The notes under the pieces: model-generated
Seen by the model: the letters and a program-made list of their open reading frames with translations, nothing else
Told to the model about the DNA's origin: nothing
Database searches by the model: none
Assembly: GCA_031283745.1 (NCBI GenBank)
Contig: JAITBH010000158.1
Coordinates: 1 to 22,751 of the forward strand
Length of the DNA: 22,751 nucleotides
Direction of reading: 5' to 3'
From: Candidatus Ectomicrobium neotermitis
GTDB taxonomy: Bacteria; Elusimicrobiota; Endomicrobiia; Endomicrobiales; Endomicrobiaceae
In this document: positions 1 to 7,824 of the stretch, in pieces
How the letters are laid out: each line of letters begins with the position of its first letter
Numbering within the stretch: position 1 is the stretch's first letter
Translations under genes and position numbers: made by a program

Positions 1-20
1 ACTACTGACATTTTCTTCAT
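1..20 (-). CDS. Start of an unidentified gene, cut by the window edge
   Basis: On the minus strand an AGGAG ribosome-binding site lies seven bases before an ATG at 20-18, followed by open codons (MKKMSV) to the window edge. It is 66 bases downstream of the phosphotriesterase-like gene and in the same direction, so it may be the next gene of that operon. Only six codons are visible, so the product cannot be named. Confidence 0.5.
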
Positions 21-86
21 TTTTATTCTCCTTTTTTATTTTCAACATCTCTACGACATAAAGTTATTTAACAAAACTTCCCACAA

Positions 87-1184
87 CTAACAAGAAAGCA
101 AAAATGCAGGGTTTTTGACCGTAACATTTTCGATATCGCTTTCTTTTGCCCCGCATTTTCTAATCATAGGAACCACATAATCTAAAACTCTTGTATACCC
201 ATTGCCCCCATAATGCCGATAGTAAATTTTAATATACAAGTCGCTGCCTAAAACTATTTGCTTTGAATACCCCTCGTCAAACAATCGCAACAGTGCATAT
301 ATTCTGTCGTAATCGGTAGGGTTTAACATATCAGCTGCCTCATAATTGCAGGACTCGCCAAAAAAATCAAAGACGATGGTTACACCTTTGTCTAAAATCC
401 TTTTTATGGGATCTAAGTTCAGTTTAGCTGCATTATCGTGATCCTTTATTATCTTTACGATGTCATATTCTTTGATGAAACTATCCATATGGCAGGTGAT
501 AATACGTTCAGGTTTAACCCCTTCATTAAAAGCAATATCCAGCATTTTTAAGGTGTCATTTGTGTCTATAAAAACATCCGTCCAGCCTCCCGTATGAATT
601 TGGAGAGGTAAGCCGGTCTCAAAAGCAGTTATTGCCCCAGCCTGCAATGCCCTTTTTTCATTGTCATTTAGGCTATTGCACGCAATTTTTACCTGCCCCG
701 CTTTGATGTCTGTTCCATCAATGCCAACATCAATTTCACTTTTCATATGTTTGACCAACTCATTTACTCTCATCTCTTGGCACTTTTGCGGCCAGAACCT
801 GTCGGCATACATTCCCGCTGAGGCGACGATATTTAAGCCCGTGTTTATCGATATTTGTTTGATCTGCCTTATATCTCCCCGTATGCCGGTGGGGCTGCAC
901 TCTAAGATCGTTTTCCCCCCTGCCTCCTTAAACAGATTCAGCTCTTTAGTTGCCAACTCCGCATCGTCAAGCCTCATGCACTCAGGAGACAAATAAAAAT
1001 ATCCTTTCCGCAGGTAATACATATTCTCATCGCTTATCGTCAGATATTTTTTGTCTATGGCTGGAAAGGAGTTCTTATACACTTGGGTATAAGGCAATAG
1101 CTCTATGAGAATATGATCGTGCATATCCGTAAATTTCAATTCGTCAGAATTTATTTGCCCCAAAACAGTCATTACTTTTCCCAT
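87..1184 (-). CDS. Phosphotriesterase-family metal-dependent hydrolase
   Basis: This 365-residue protein belongs to the phosphotriesterase branch of the amidohydrolase superfamily, whose members hydrolyse phosphotriesters or lactones at a two-metal centre; the true substrate is unknown. Seen in the sequence: an N-terminal TVLG start followed by MHDH (His22, His24; more usual is THEH), a KAGQVKIA segment whose Lys166 fits the carboxylated metal bridge, QIHTGG (His197), ITCHMD (His232) and VLGSDL (Asp315). All expected metal ligands are therefore present. The ATG at 1184 has a GGAGG site four bases before it. The gene lies 24 bases after potD and is probably co-transcribed with the polyamine transporter, which may hint at an organic substrate imported from outside, but that is inference. 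Confidence 0.87.
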   Translation of the reverse strand: MGKVMTVLGQINSDELKFTDMHDHILIELLPYTQVYKNSFPAIDKKYLTISDENMYYLRKGYFYLSPECMRLDDAELATKELNLFKEAGGKTILECSPTGIRGDIRQIKQISINTGLNIVASAGMYADRFWPQKCQEMRVNELVKHMKSEIDVGIDGTDIKAGQVKIACNSLNDNEKRALQAGAITAFETGLPLQIHTGGWTDVFIDTNDTLKMLDIAFNEGVKPERIITCHMDSFIKEYDIVKIIKDHDNAAKLNLDPIKRILDKGVTIVFDFFGESCNYEAADMLNPTDYDRIYALLRLFDEGYSKQIVLGSDLYIKIYYRHYGGNGYTRVLDYVVPMIRKCGAKESDIENVTVKNPAFLLSC

Positions 1185-1208
1185 ATATCCTCCGTTTTTA
1201 GATAGAAA

Positions 1209-2267
1209 TTATTTTGTGAACTTAGTCCAGATGAGGTCATATTGTTCAAGCTCCTTTGGCCCTAAGTTCTTAATGAACTCTCCTCTCTTTAACACATCTG
1301 CGGGTATATTTGCAGCAGGGTTATTTTTAAACGAATCGGGCAGCAAAGCAACTGCGGCTTTGTTGGGGTTTGGATAAGGATGTTCCTCTGAGATCATTGC
1401 ACTGACATCAGGCCTCAAAATAAAGTTGATGAACTTCTTAGCGTTTTCAACATTCTTTGAGTCCTTTAAGATCACAAGGTTATCGAGGAAAAGATATATC
1501 CCCTCTGCAGGGTAAATCACTTCAAATTCATCGGGTAGCTCTATAATGCAAAGAGCAATCTCACCACTCCACATATACCCAATACTCGTTTCGCCGCTTA
1601 TCATTGGGGTTTTAGGCGAAGAGCTGTCCCGCAGTTTCAAATTAGGTTTTAGCTTCTCCATATATTCCGCAACTTTTGCCAGCTCAGCGGGATTTGTCGT
1701 ATTAAAAGAATAGCCCAAAGACTTGGCCATAGCACCGATAACTGCCCTAAAATCGTCAAGAACCACTATCGAGCTTTTATATTTTGGGTCTAAAAGATCC
1801 TTAAAAGAGGTTATTTTATCTTTTACGAGTTTCCTGTTGACAACTATCATAGCAGCCCCCGCCATATAAGGAACGGAAAATTTGTTTCCTTTGTCAAAAG
1901 AAGGATTTAGGTATGCCTCATCGAGGTTCTTAAAATTCTCCAAGCTTTGAGGATCATATTCCAAAAGCATTCCTTCCTTTGTCATCAACTCAACCATATA
2001 GTCGCTTGGCACAACCACATCGTAAATGTTCTCTTTGCTACTTTTTACTTTAGCAAGCATATCCTCATTGGATATGTAAGTGGCTGCATTGACCTCTATC
2101 CCCGTCTCTTCTTCAAACTTTCTGATGACGCTATCGGGCAGATAATCCTCCCAAACAAAAATGTTTACCTCGCCTCCCATTCCCTTTGCCTTCTTTGAAC
2201 AAGCCATAAAAACAAACCCTGAAATCACCACAACCAACACAAGACAAACGGCAAATGCTCTTTTCAT
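1209..2267 (-). CDS. potD: Spermidine/putrescine ABC transporter substrate-binding lipoprotein
   Basis: The 352-residue product is the polyamine-capture component of the PotABCD importer. The N-terminus is a lipoprotein signal: MKR, a hydrophobic stretch, then FMAC with the lipidated Cys at residue 23, so the mature protein is membrane-anchored outside the cytoplasmic membrane. The mature part opens with VNIFVWEDYLPDSVI, the hallmark start of PotD/PotF-type binding proteins, and later has VVPSDYMVELM and IGYMWSGE, matching the ligand cleft region of the family. Length is normal. An AGGAG site precedes the ATG. Unlike the common order, it is separated from potC by a terminator-like hairpin, so its level may differ from that of the permeases. 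Polyamine preference (spermidine or putrescine) cannot be told. Confidence 0.92.
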   Translation of the reverse strand: MKRAFAVCLVLVVVISGFVFMACSKKAKGMGGEVNIFVWEDYLPDSVIRKFEEETGIEVNAATYISNEDMLAKVKSSKENIYDVVVPSDYMVELMTKEGMLLEYDPQSLENFKNLDEAYLNPSFDKGNKFSVPYMAGAAMIVVNRKLVKDKITSFKDLLDPKYKSSIVVLDDFRAVIGAMAKSLGYSFNTTNPAELAKVAEYMEKLKPNLKLRDSSSPKTPMISGETSIGYMWSGEIALCIIELPDEFEVIYPAEGIYLFLDNLVILKDSKNVENAKKFINFILRPDVSAMISEEHPYPNPNKAAVALLPDSFKNNPAANIPADVLKRGEFIKNLGPKELEQYDLIWTKFTK

Positions 2268-2316
2268 TTAACTCTCCTTTTTTTAATAAAACATCAATTT
2301 TTACTCACCAACAGAC

Positions 2317-2360
2317 AAAAAAAAGGCACTCATTAAAGAGATTCTTTAATGAGCGCCTTT
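2317..2360 (-). terminator. Intrinsic terminator or attenuator between potC and potD
   Basis: The arms CTCATTAAAGA (2329-2339) and TCTTTAATGAG (2343-2353) pair perfectly around a three-base loop, and AAAGGC/GCCTTT extends the stem beyond one mismatch. Read on the minus strand the hairpin ends in a run of eight T. It lies inside the pot operon, about 50 bases before the potD start. Confidence 0.8.
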
Positions 2361-2435
2361 GCCCAAAACTGCGGTCGTGCTTCAAAAACTGATGAGGGCT
2401 ATATACCAAAATAGCACCCTTTTTCAAATTCCGGC

Positions 2436-3242
2436 TTAGTCTTTTCCGCTCTTTTTTGAACGATAAGCAGCGGATTGGCTAATTATCACAATTATAAAGG
2501 TAGCCAGCATTATTATCGACGACAGTGCATAAACATCGGGGCGAATGCCAGACCGCACAGACTCCATTACTTTTAACGGGAAAGTGATGCTTGAGGCGCC
2601 TGTTGTAAAGAAGCTGATTATGAAGTCATCGATTGAAAGCGTAAAAGCCAGCACTGCCCCCGAGACTATGCCGGGAAAAATTATCGGTATCGTTATCCCT
2701 GTAAGAACTTGAATGCGGTTTGCACCAAGGTCCATCGCTGCCTCCTCAATTGATCTGTCATAGCCCGAAAGCCTTGCCCGGACAGTAAAGACGACAAAAG
2801 GAATACTGAAAGTCGCATGGGCTATTACCAAACTAATACGTCCAAGCGGGACGCTTGCTATTGCAAAAGATGCCAAAAGGGAAATTCCCAAAACAATTTC
2901 TGGAATAACAACAGGTATATAAAGCAAAGAGTCTATCACGCCCTTGCCTTTGAACTTATATCTAAACATAGCGATTGCTGTCAGTGTTCCGATGACAACA
3001 GCAATTGCCGTGCTGCATGATGCGACAACAAGTGTATTGACAAAAGATTCCAAAAGCCCCGAATTGCGAACCATTTCGCCATACCAGCTCACAGTAAACC
3101 CCTCAAAAGTAATATTGCGTCTTGAGGTGTTAAAAGAAAACAAAATCACTATGAGTATTGGGGCATACAAAAACACATAAACAAATGCCGAAAAAAAGCG
3201 GGCTGAGAGTGTTTCTAAATTGAATTTTTTCTTGTTTTTCAT
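2436..3242 (-). CDS. potC: Spermidine/putrescine ABC transporter permease PotC
   Basis: A 268-residue inner-membrane permease of the polyamine importer with six predicted hydrophobic segments. The cytoplasmic EAA loop that contacts the ATPase is visible at about residues 167-190 (EEAAMDLGA, followed by ITIPIIFPGI). The DDFIISFF segment after it is typical of PotC. The start is one base after the potB stop, which implies translational coupling; only a weak GGGGACGG site precedes it. It pairs with PotB to form the channel and with PotA for energy. Confidence 0.93.
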   Translation of the reverse strand: MKNKKKFNLETLSARFFSAFVYVFLYAPILIVILFSFNTSRRNITFEGFTVSWYGEMVRNSGLLESFVNTLVVASCSTAIAVVIGTLTAIAMFRYKFKGKGVIDSLLYIPVVIPEIVLGISLLASFAIASVPLGRISLVIAHATFSIPFVVFTVRARLSGYDRSIEEAAMDLGANRIQVLTGITIPIIFPGIVSGAVLAFTLSIDDFIISFFTTGASSITFPLKVMESVRSGIRPDVYALSSIIMLATFIIVIISQSAAYRSKKSGKD

Positions 3243-3243
3243 T

Positions 3244-4125
3244 TTACACCGTCCCCAACTCGTCGAGTTTGCCCCCAGATTTAGTGTAGAGCTTGACGCA
3301 AATAAGAGTTATCGCAATGAGCATTATCGATAGAGCTGCACCGAAGGGCCAGTTGTATGCTTCCTTAAACTGACGAGAAATAACATTTCCGATAATTTGA
3401 TTGTTGCCTCCGCCCATCAGGTCTGAGACAAAGAAAAAGCCCAGCGATGGAATGAAAACCATTATTGAGCCTGCAAAAATACCGGGAGCTGTTAGAGGCA
3501 GGGTTATATATCGGAAAGTTTTCCAAAAACCTGCCCCGAGATCCTTTGATGCCTCAATCAAACTGTTGTCTAACTTATCGATAACGGTATGTATCGGCAA
3601 AACCATAAAAGGAAGCAATGTATAAACCATACCCAAAATCACCGCCCCCCTTGTAAACATCATCTCAATCGGAGCGTCTATCAGACCTATGTAGATGAGA
3701 AAATCGTTGACATAGCCATTTCTGCCCAGCAAAACCCTCCAGCTATAAAGCCTGATCAAAGAGTTAGTCCAAAACGGAAGCATTAGAAAAATCATCATGA
3801 GTGCTTTTCTAAACGGAGTAGTAGATGCCATGATATAGCCAAAAGGGTAGGCGATTAGAACGCAGACAACAGTAGTCAAAACCGCAACGATAAGCGAGTT
3901 TGTGTATATGCCCAAAATTGTGGAATCAAAAAGTCGGGCATAATTTCTTAGCGTAAAATCAAACACGATATTGTGCGACTCGTTTGTTGAACAGAAGCTG
4001 ATTATCAGAATATAGATCAGCGGGACTGCTATCAAAAGAAACAGCCAAGCCGTCACGGGAGAGATCATCGCAAACAAAGGAACAGTTTTTTTCCTGAAGT
4101 TTGGGTTCTTAAAAAAGCTAACCAT
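3244..4125 (-). CDS. potB: Spermidine/putrescine ABC transporter permease PotB
   Basis: The permease partner of PotC, 293 residues from the chosen start. Hydrophobic segments alternate with short loops, and the EAA loop reads SLIEASKDLGAGF, followed by ITLPLTAPGI. A longer reading frame opens at 4164, but the ATG at 4125-4123 is preferred: it has a near-perfect AAGGAGGGA site four bases upstream and overlaps the end of potA by only eight bases, whereas the upstream ATG would overlap potA by 47 bases. The N-terminal MVSFFKNPNFRKK is a typical short basic cytoplasmic start. Confidence 0.92.
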   Translation of the reverse strand: MVSFFKNPNFRKKTVPLFAMISPVTAWLFLLIAVPLIYILIISFCSTNESHNIVFDFTLRNYARLFDSTILGIYTNSLIVAVLTTVVCVLIAYPFGYIMASTTPFRKALMMIFLMLPFWTNSLIRLYSWRVLLGRNGYVNDFLIYIGLIDAPIEMMFTRGAVILGMVYTLLPFMVLPIHTVIDKLDNSLIEASKDLGAGFWKTFRYITLPLTAPGIFAGSIMVFIPSLGFFFVSDLMGGGNNQIIGNVISRQFKEAYNWPFGAALSIMLIAITLICVKLYTKSGGKLDELGTV

Positions 4126-5311
4126 TCTCTCCCTCCTTAGGCAAAAGTTCAGGAATTGCCGCATTAAATGAGTTCAATCCCACACTTTCAATCTGGTTGA
4201 TAATGTCGTTTGCATGGGTATAAATCATCACGGCATCTTTAATATCCCAGTAGACATATCGAATGCTCCCCACCGGCGGCGCGGGCTGATCTACGGAGGT
4301 ATTTATTTTTATGGCTTGCCCATTTGTGAGATTGATTATTGTTTTGACTATATTGCCCAAATAAATGCTCTCACGGACAATCCCGCCTAAAGAAAAATTC
4401 TCGACAGGCTTCACACTGCACTTTGTTTTTTCAGGGCGAACACTGACATAGACAATTTCGTTTGGGTCAAAACCCTCACTCTTGCCCATCATATCCCCCG
4501 CTTCGCAGTAGAGATAAGCAACTCCGCCTTTTTCTTCCTCAACCACAGTTTCAAACAAGTTGGTCTCACCGATAAAGTCTGCGATAAATTTTGTGGCGGG
4601 CCTGTCATAAACATCCTCAGGCTTTCCACACTGATCAAGGTTTCCAACATTCATCACAGCTATGCGGTCGCTCATGGTCAGTGCTTCTTCTTGATCGTGG
4701 GTAACATAGACGAAAGTTATCCCAAGTTTCCTTTGCAGATTTTTTAGCTCTATCTGCATTTGCTTTCTGAGCTTCATATCCAAAGCGCCCAAAGGTTCAT
4801 CTAAAAGCAAAACGCGTGGGTTATTGATGATAGCCCGAGCAATTGCGACTCTTTGTTTTTGCCCTCCAGAAAGTTGAGAAGGATACCGTTGCCCAAAACC
4901 CTCTAACCTAACCATCACAAGAGCTTTGTTGACCCTATCTTTGATCTCCTTTTTGGGAACTTTTTTCATCCGCAAACCATAAGCGATATTGTCATAAATG
5001 CTCATATGCGGAAATAATGCATAACTCTGAAAAACTGTATTTATATTTCTTTCAAAAGGTTCTTTATTTTCAACATTTTCCCCTTCCACGATAATAGTTC
5101 CCGTAGACTGCCTTTCAAAACCCGCTATCATTCTTAGCAATGTGGTTTTTCCGCAGCCCGACGGCCCTAAAATCGACAAAAATTCTTTCTCATAAATCAC
5201 CAAACTCAAGTCTTTTACAACATGGTTTGAACCGTAAAACTTATTAACTCCCGAAATTTCAACTATAGGTTTAGGTTGTTCCGTTGCGGGAGGTTCCTTT
5301 TCTTTTTCCAT
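4118..5311 (-). CDS. potA: Spermidine/putrescine ABC transporter ATPase PotA
   Basis: The 397-residue ATPase drives polyamine import. Walker A is GPSGCGKT (49-56), the Q-loop TVFQSYALFP follows, the ABC signature LSGGQKQR is at 147-154, Walker B VLLLDEP at 167-173, and the H-loop is in VTHDQEEA. A C-terminal TOBE-type domain (from about residue 240) starts with the FIGETNLF segment seen in PotA proteins. The ATG has an AAGGGG site. Just upstream are two hairpins, the nearer being an intrinsic terminator about 20 bases from the start codon, so potA expression probably needs read-through or anti-termination, or an unseen promoter. It is the first gene of potABCD. Confidence 0.95.
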   Translation of the reverse strand: MEKEKEPPATEQPKPIVEISGVNKFYGSNHVVKDLSLVIYEKEFLSILGPSGCGKTTLLRMIAGFERQSTGTIIVEGENVENKEPFERNINTVFQSYALFPHMSIYDNIAYGLRMKKVPKKEIKDRVNKALVMVRLEGFGQRYPSQLSGGQKQRVAIARAIINNPRVLLLDEPLGALDMKLRKQMQIELKNLQRKLGITFVYVTHDQEEALTMSDRIAVMNVGNLDQCGKPEDVYDRPATKFIADFIGETNLFETVVEEEKGGVAYLYCEAGDMMGKSEGFDPNEIVYVSVRPEKTKCSVKPVENFSLGGIVRESIYLGNIVKTIINLTNGQAIKINTSVDQPAPPVGSIRYVYWDIKDAVMIYTHANDIINQIESVGLNSFNAAIPELLPKEGENG

Positions 5312-5327
5312 TTTTATCCCCTTAAAT

Positions 5328-5361
5328 AAAAAAACAACGATGTCTTAATCGACCTCGTTGT
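5328..5361 (-). terminator. Intrinsic terminator after the P-II gene, directly upstream of potA
   Basis: ACAACGA (5334-5340) pairs with TCGTTGT (5355-5361), and an inner GTC/GAC extends the stem; on the minus strand it ends in seven T. The T run stops only about 16 bases before the potA start codon, so it may also act as an attenuator for the pot operon. Confidence 0.75.
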
Positions 5362-5383
5362 CAACTTTTACTTTTCTATGAAT

Positions 5384-5406
5384 ATAAGACAGTTTGTCCG
5401 TCTTAT
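5384..5406 (-). other. Hairpin between the P-II gene and potA
   Basis: ATAAGAC (5384-5390) and GTCTTAT (5400-5406) form a seven-base-pair stem with a nine-base loop, eight bases after the P-II stop codon. No T run follows, so alone it would not terminate. Together with the hairpin at 5328-5361 it could form a two-part leader or simply protect the 3' end of the P-II mRNA. Confidence 0.45.
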
Positions 5407-5413
5407 CATTGAT

Positions 5414-5776
5414 TTATATTGCTTTCTTTCCACGTTCGCCCGTTCTTATGCGCATCGCATCATCAACATTTGTCACAAAAACTTTTCCATCTCCAACTTT
5501 TCCAGAAGAAATTTTTTCATGAATGATGTTTAAGATCTCATTTACAGCCGAATCCTCTACTACCGTCACAGCTTGAACTTTCGGCAACAAATTCATTCCT
5601 GCAACCTTAACACCTTTCAACTTAAAACCCTTAGGCCCGCCCGATGTCAGCCCGCCTTTTTGCTTCCCGCAGCCCATCACGCTTGTTACTGTAATACCTC
5701 CAACAGAATGGCTGTTTAGAATTGTCTTTAACGCTTCAAGCTTGTCGGGCCGAATAATAATCTCTAACTTTTTCAC
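5414..5776 (-). CDS. P-II family nitrogen regulatory protein with atypical T-loop
   Basis: A 120-residue P-II (GlnB/GlnK-like) signal protein, which normally forms trimers that bind ATP, ADP and 2-oxoglutarate and control nitrogen-related targets. Seen: KKLEIIIRPDKLEALK at the N-terminus, the ATP-binding GDGKVFVTNV and the C-terminal MRIRTGERG. The T-loop differs from the standard: between GKQKG and LPKV it is about eight residues longer, rich in Gly and Lys, and has no tyrosine, so the usual uridylylated Tyr51 is missing. No amtB or glnA is nearby. The start is GTG at 5776-5774, chosen because of an AGGAGG site eight bases upstream. It has a separate promoter. Family assignment is firm; its target is unknown. 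Confidence 0.9.
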   Translation of the reverse strand: MKKLEIIIRPDKLEALKTILNSHSVGGITVTSVMGCGKQKGGLTSGGPKGFKLKGVKVAGMNLLPKVQAVTVVEDSAVNEILNIIHEKISSGKVGDGKVFVTNVDDAMRIRTGERGKKAI

Positions 5777-5820
5777 TGAAACTTCCTCCTTTTTTGATGT
5801 GTCAAAATTGCGACTTGGGG

Positions 5821-5850
5821 CTTATACATAACTTAACTTTGAGATGTCAA
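5821..5850 (-). promoter_or_regulatory. Likely sigma-70 promoter of the P-II gene
   Basis: On the minus strand a perfect TTGACA (5850-5845) is followed after 18 bases by TATAAG (5826-5821), about 45 bases before the GTG start. It lies in the 79-base gap after the TerC gene, so P-II (and by read-through the pot operon) may be transcribed independently of the upstream run. Confidence 0.6.
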
Positions 5851-5855
5851 TTTGC

Positions 5856-6788
5856 CTAAAATTTCGGTTTTCTCGACGACAGAACGCATTTATCGTAGAC
5901 AAAAGAGGACACCACTGAGACAGAAAGTGTAAGCACAATTACGCCTAAAGAAATGAGTGTTGGAATATGAATTATTTCTGAACACAACATCTTTAAGCCG
6001 ATAAAAAACAATATAAAAGCAACGCCATACTTTAAGAATTTGAACTTTCCCGCTAACCCCGAGAGCAAAAAATACAAAGACCTCAAGCCAATCACTGCAA
6101 AAATATTTGATGTAAAAACAATGAACTCATCAGAGCTAATCGACAAAACGGCAGGGATCGAATCTACGGCAAAAATGATGTCGCTTATTTCAACAACAAA
6201 AACTGTCGCAAACATAGAGGTGGCGCATAAAAGATTATTTTCCCGCAGGAAAAATTTGCCCTTATGCGGGGAGTCAGTAAAACGCAAAAACTTTTTTAAT
6301 AGCTTGTAGGCAAAATTGTCATCAAACTTTTTGTCCTCATGATTTCCCTTTAACATCTTTATTCCTGTGTAAATGAGCAAAGCGCCAAAAACAAAAATCG
6401 TCCAACTAAAAGCATTTATCAACTGTATACCGACAAAAATGAAAATGAACCTTAAAATTATTGCCCCGATGATCCCGTAAAACAAAACTTTGGGCTGAAA
6501 TTTTTGCTCGACGTTAAAGTAAGAAAAGATGAAAAGAAAAACGAACATATTGTCTATGGAAAGCGAGTATTCAACGGCATAGCTCGTAACATATTCAAGA
6601 GCTTTCTGCCCTCCCAATGAAAAAAAAATCCCTGCTCCAAAAAGCAGGGCGATTGATACCCAACACAATGTCATTTTTGCAGCTTTCTTGAGGCTTATCT
6701 CATCATTGCTCATCACAAATAAATCGATAAATAATGAGGCGACAATAACCACAGCAAAAATAACCCACATAATAATTTCAATGTTCAT
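5856..6788 (-). CDS. TerC/Alx-family integral membrane protein
   Basis: A 310-residue membrane protein of the TerC family, linked in other bacteria to manganese export/homeostasis and tellurite resistance. Two family-defining acidic membrane motifs are visible: EYSLSIDNMFVF (residues 73-84) and VVEISDIIFAVDSIPA (about 198-213), within seven or more hydrophobic segments; a charged cytoplasmic loop separates the two halves. Length fits the Alx-like subgroup. The ATG overlaps the stop of the GNAT gene as ATGA, so translation is probably coupled. No metal riboswitch is visible because the gene has no leader of its own. Confidence 0.88.
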   Translation of the reverse strand: MNIEIIMWVIFAVVIVASLFIDLFVMSNDEISLKKAAKMTLCWVSIALLFGAGIFFSLGGQKALEYVTSYAVEYSLSIDNMFVFLFIFSYFNVEQKFQPKVLFYGIIGAIILRFIFIFVGIQLINAFSWTIFVFGALLIYTGIKMLKGNHEDKKFDDNFAYKLLKKFLRFTDSPHKGKFFLRENNLLCATSMFATVFVVEISDIIFAVDSIPAVLSISSDEFIVFTSNIFAVIGLRSLYFLLSGLAGKFKFLKYGVAFILFFIGLKMLCSEIIHIPTLISLGVIVLTLSVSVVSSFVYDKCVLSSRKPKF

Positions 6789-7285
6789 TTTTTGATTTCC
6801 AAAACCATTTTATAGTCGTTCATTTGATAGCCCCCGCCAATGTCAAGATCCACAGTTTCTTTAATCTCAAAACCCAACCTTTTATAGACCTCAATCGAAC
6901 TTTCGTTTTGTCTGTTTACGGTTAAATAGATATTGCCAAGATTTAATTTTTCGGCAGCGGCTTTCATAAATTCAAGGCTCTTTTTTGCATATTGTTTTTT
7001 ACGTGCCGTGCGGCAAACATAAAGCTTGCTCAAAAATAAGCCATCATCTTTTGCAACTATCGCAAAGTATCCGTCATAAAAATCCACCTCAGCCCTCATC
7101 AAAAAATACTTATAGTTTTCATCTTTTATCTGCTTTGAGATCGCCTCAAAGGACTGAAAGTTTTCAAGCATATAATCGATTTGTTTGTCAGAAATTATCG
7201 GCAAATAATGCTCTCTCCAAACCTCTTTAGCTATTTGTTCAACAGTTTTTATTGCCTCAGGCAAGCAAACCTCAACTATTTCCAT
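6785..7285 (-). CDS. GNAT-family N-acetyltransferase
   Basis: A 166-residue single-domain GNAT protein that would transfer an acetyl group from acetyl-CoA. The acetyl-CoA-binding region appears as LYVCRTARKKQYAKKSLEF (a degenerate R/Q-x-x-G-x-G/A loop), followed by beta strand NIYLTVNRQNESSIEVYKRL and the usual GF(E) turn. Such N..SI..Y..LGF endings are standard in the family. The substrate (small molecule or protein) cannot be predicted. The start overlaps the end of the nitroreductase gene by ten bases, and the stop overlaps the TerC gene by four, so all three are probably one translationally coupled group. Confidence 0.85.
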   Translation of the reverse strand: MEIVEVCLPEAIKTVEQIAKEVWREHYLPIISDKQIDYMLENFQSFEAISKQIKDENYKYFLMRAEVDFYDGYFAIVAKDDGLFLSKLYVCRTARKKQYAKKSLEFMKAAAEKLNLGNIYLTVNRQNESSIEVYKRLGFEIKETVDLDIGGGYQMNDYKMVLEIKK

Positions 7286-7824
7286 AAAGAAATCTCTTCT
7301 AAAGTTTTTCTGGGTGTTCTTTTGTCGCTGTTTTTCTCGCTGTCTGCCTCATAGCCCAAAGTTATCAAGCACTCCGGGTTAAGCCCTGAGGGCAGGTCTA
7401 AAACCTTTTTTATTTGCTTAGCGTTAAACCAGCCGATATAGCAGGTACCAAGCCCCAACTCCTGAGCTTTTAAGACCATTTGCTGACATGCTATACCTAT
7501 ATCTATTAAGTGGTATTGAACGCCTTGAGCTTTTTCGGCGATGGAATGAACCAACAGTTCTTTTTTTGAACACGCAACTATTATTACTGGAGCCTCAGTT
7601 GCCCACTTATTTGAGACAAAAAATTCTTCAAGTCGTCCATGCTTTAAGACCGCCTCACGGGCAGTCTTGCTTTGAACAATCACAAAACGCCAAGGCTGTG
7701 CATTGCAAGCTGAGGGGGCAAGCCGGGCGGCTTCTAAAATTTGCTCAATTTTTTCTTTTTCAACAGGCTTAGGCTCAAATTTTCGGACGCTTTTTCTTGC
7801 CCTGATAATCTCATCTAAAGTCAT
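7276..7824 (-). CDS. Nitroreductase-family FMN oxidoreductase
   Basis: A 182-residue NAD(P)H- and FMN-dependent oxidoreductase of the nitroreductase fold. Seen: RARKSVRKF near the N-terminus (FMN phosphate contact), SACNAQPWRFVIV, and LGLGTCYIGW with LGYEAD near the C-terminus. The frame is open upstream to a GTG at 7848, but the ATG at 7824-7822 is preferred: it overlaps the flavodoxin stop as ATGA, and a GGTAGGGA site lies five bases upstream. Directly after two flavodoxin genes, it could share a flavin redox role with them, though physiological substrates of this family are usually unknown. Confidence 0.88.
   Translation of the reverse strand: MTLDEIIRARKSVRKFEPKPVEKEKIEQILEAARLAPSACNAQPWRFVIVQSKTAREAVLKHGRLEEFFVSNKWATEAPVIIVACSKKELLVHSIAEKAQGVQYHLIDIGIACQQMVLKAQELGLGTCYIGWFNAKQIKKVLDLPSGLNPECLITLGYEADSEKNSDKRTPRKTLEEISLWK

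Noticed and set aside
4126..4164. Upstream start for potB at 4164
   Set aside because: It would overlap potA by 47 bases, while the ATG at 4125 has a near-perfect ribosome-binding site.
5357..5365. TTGACA on the minus strand before potA as a -35 box
   Set aside because: It lies in the first arm of the terminator hairpin and no -10-like sequence follows at 16-19 bases.
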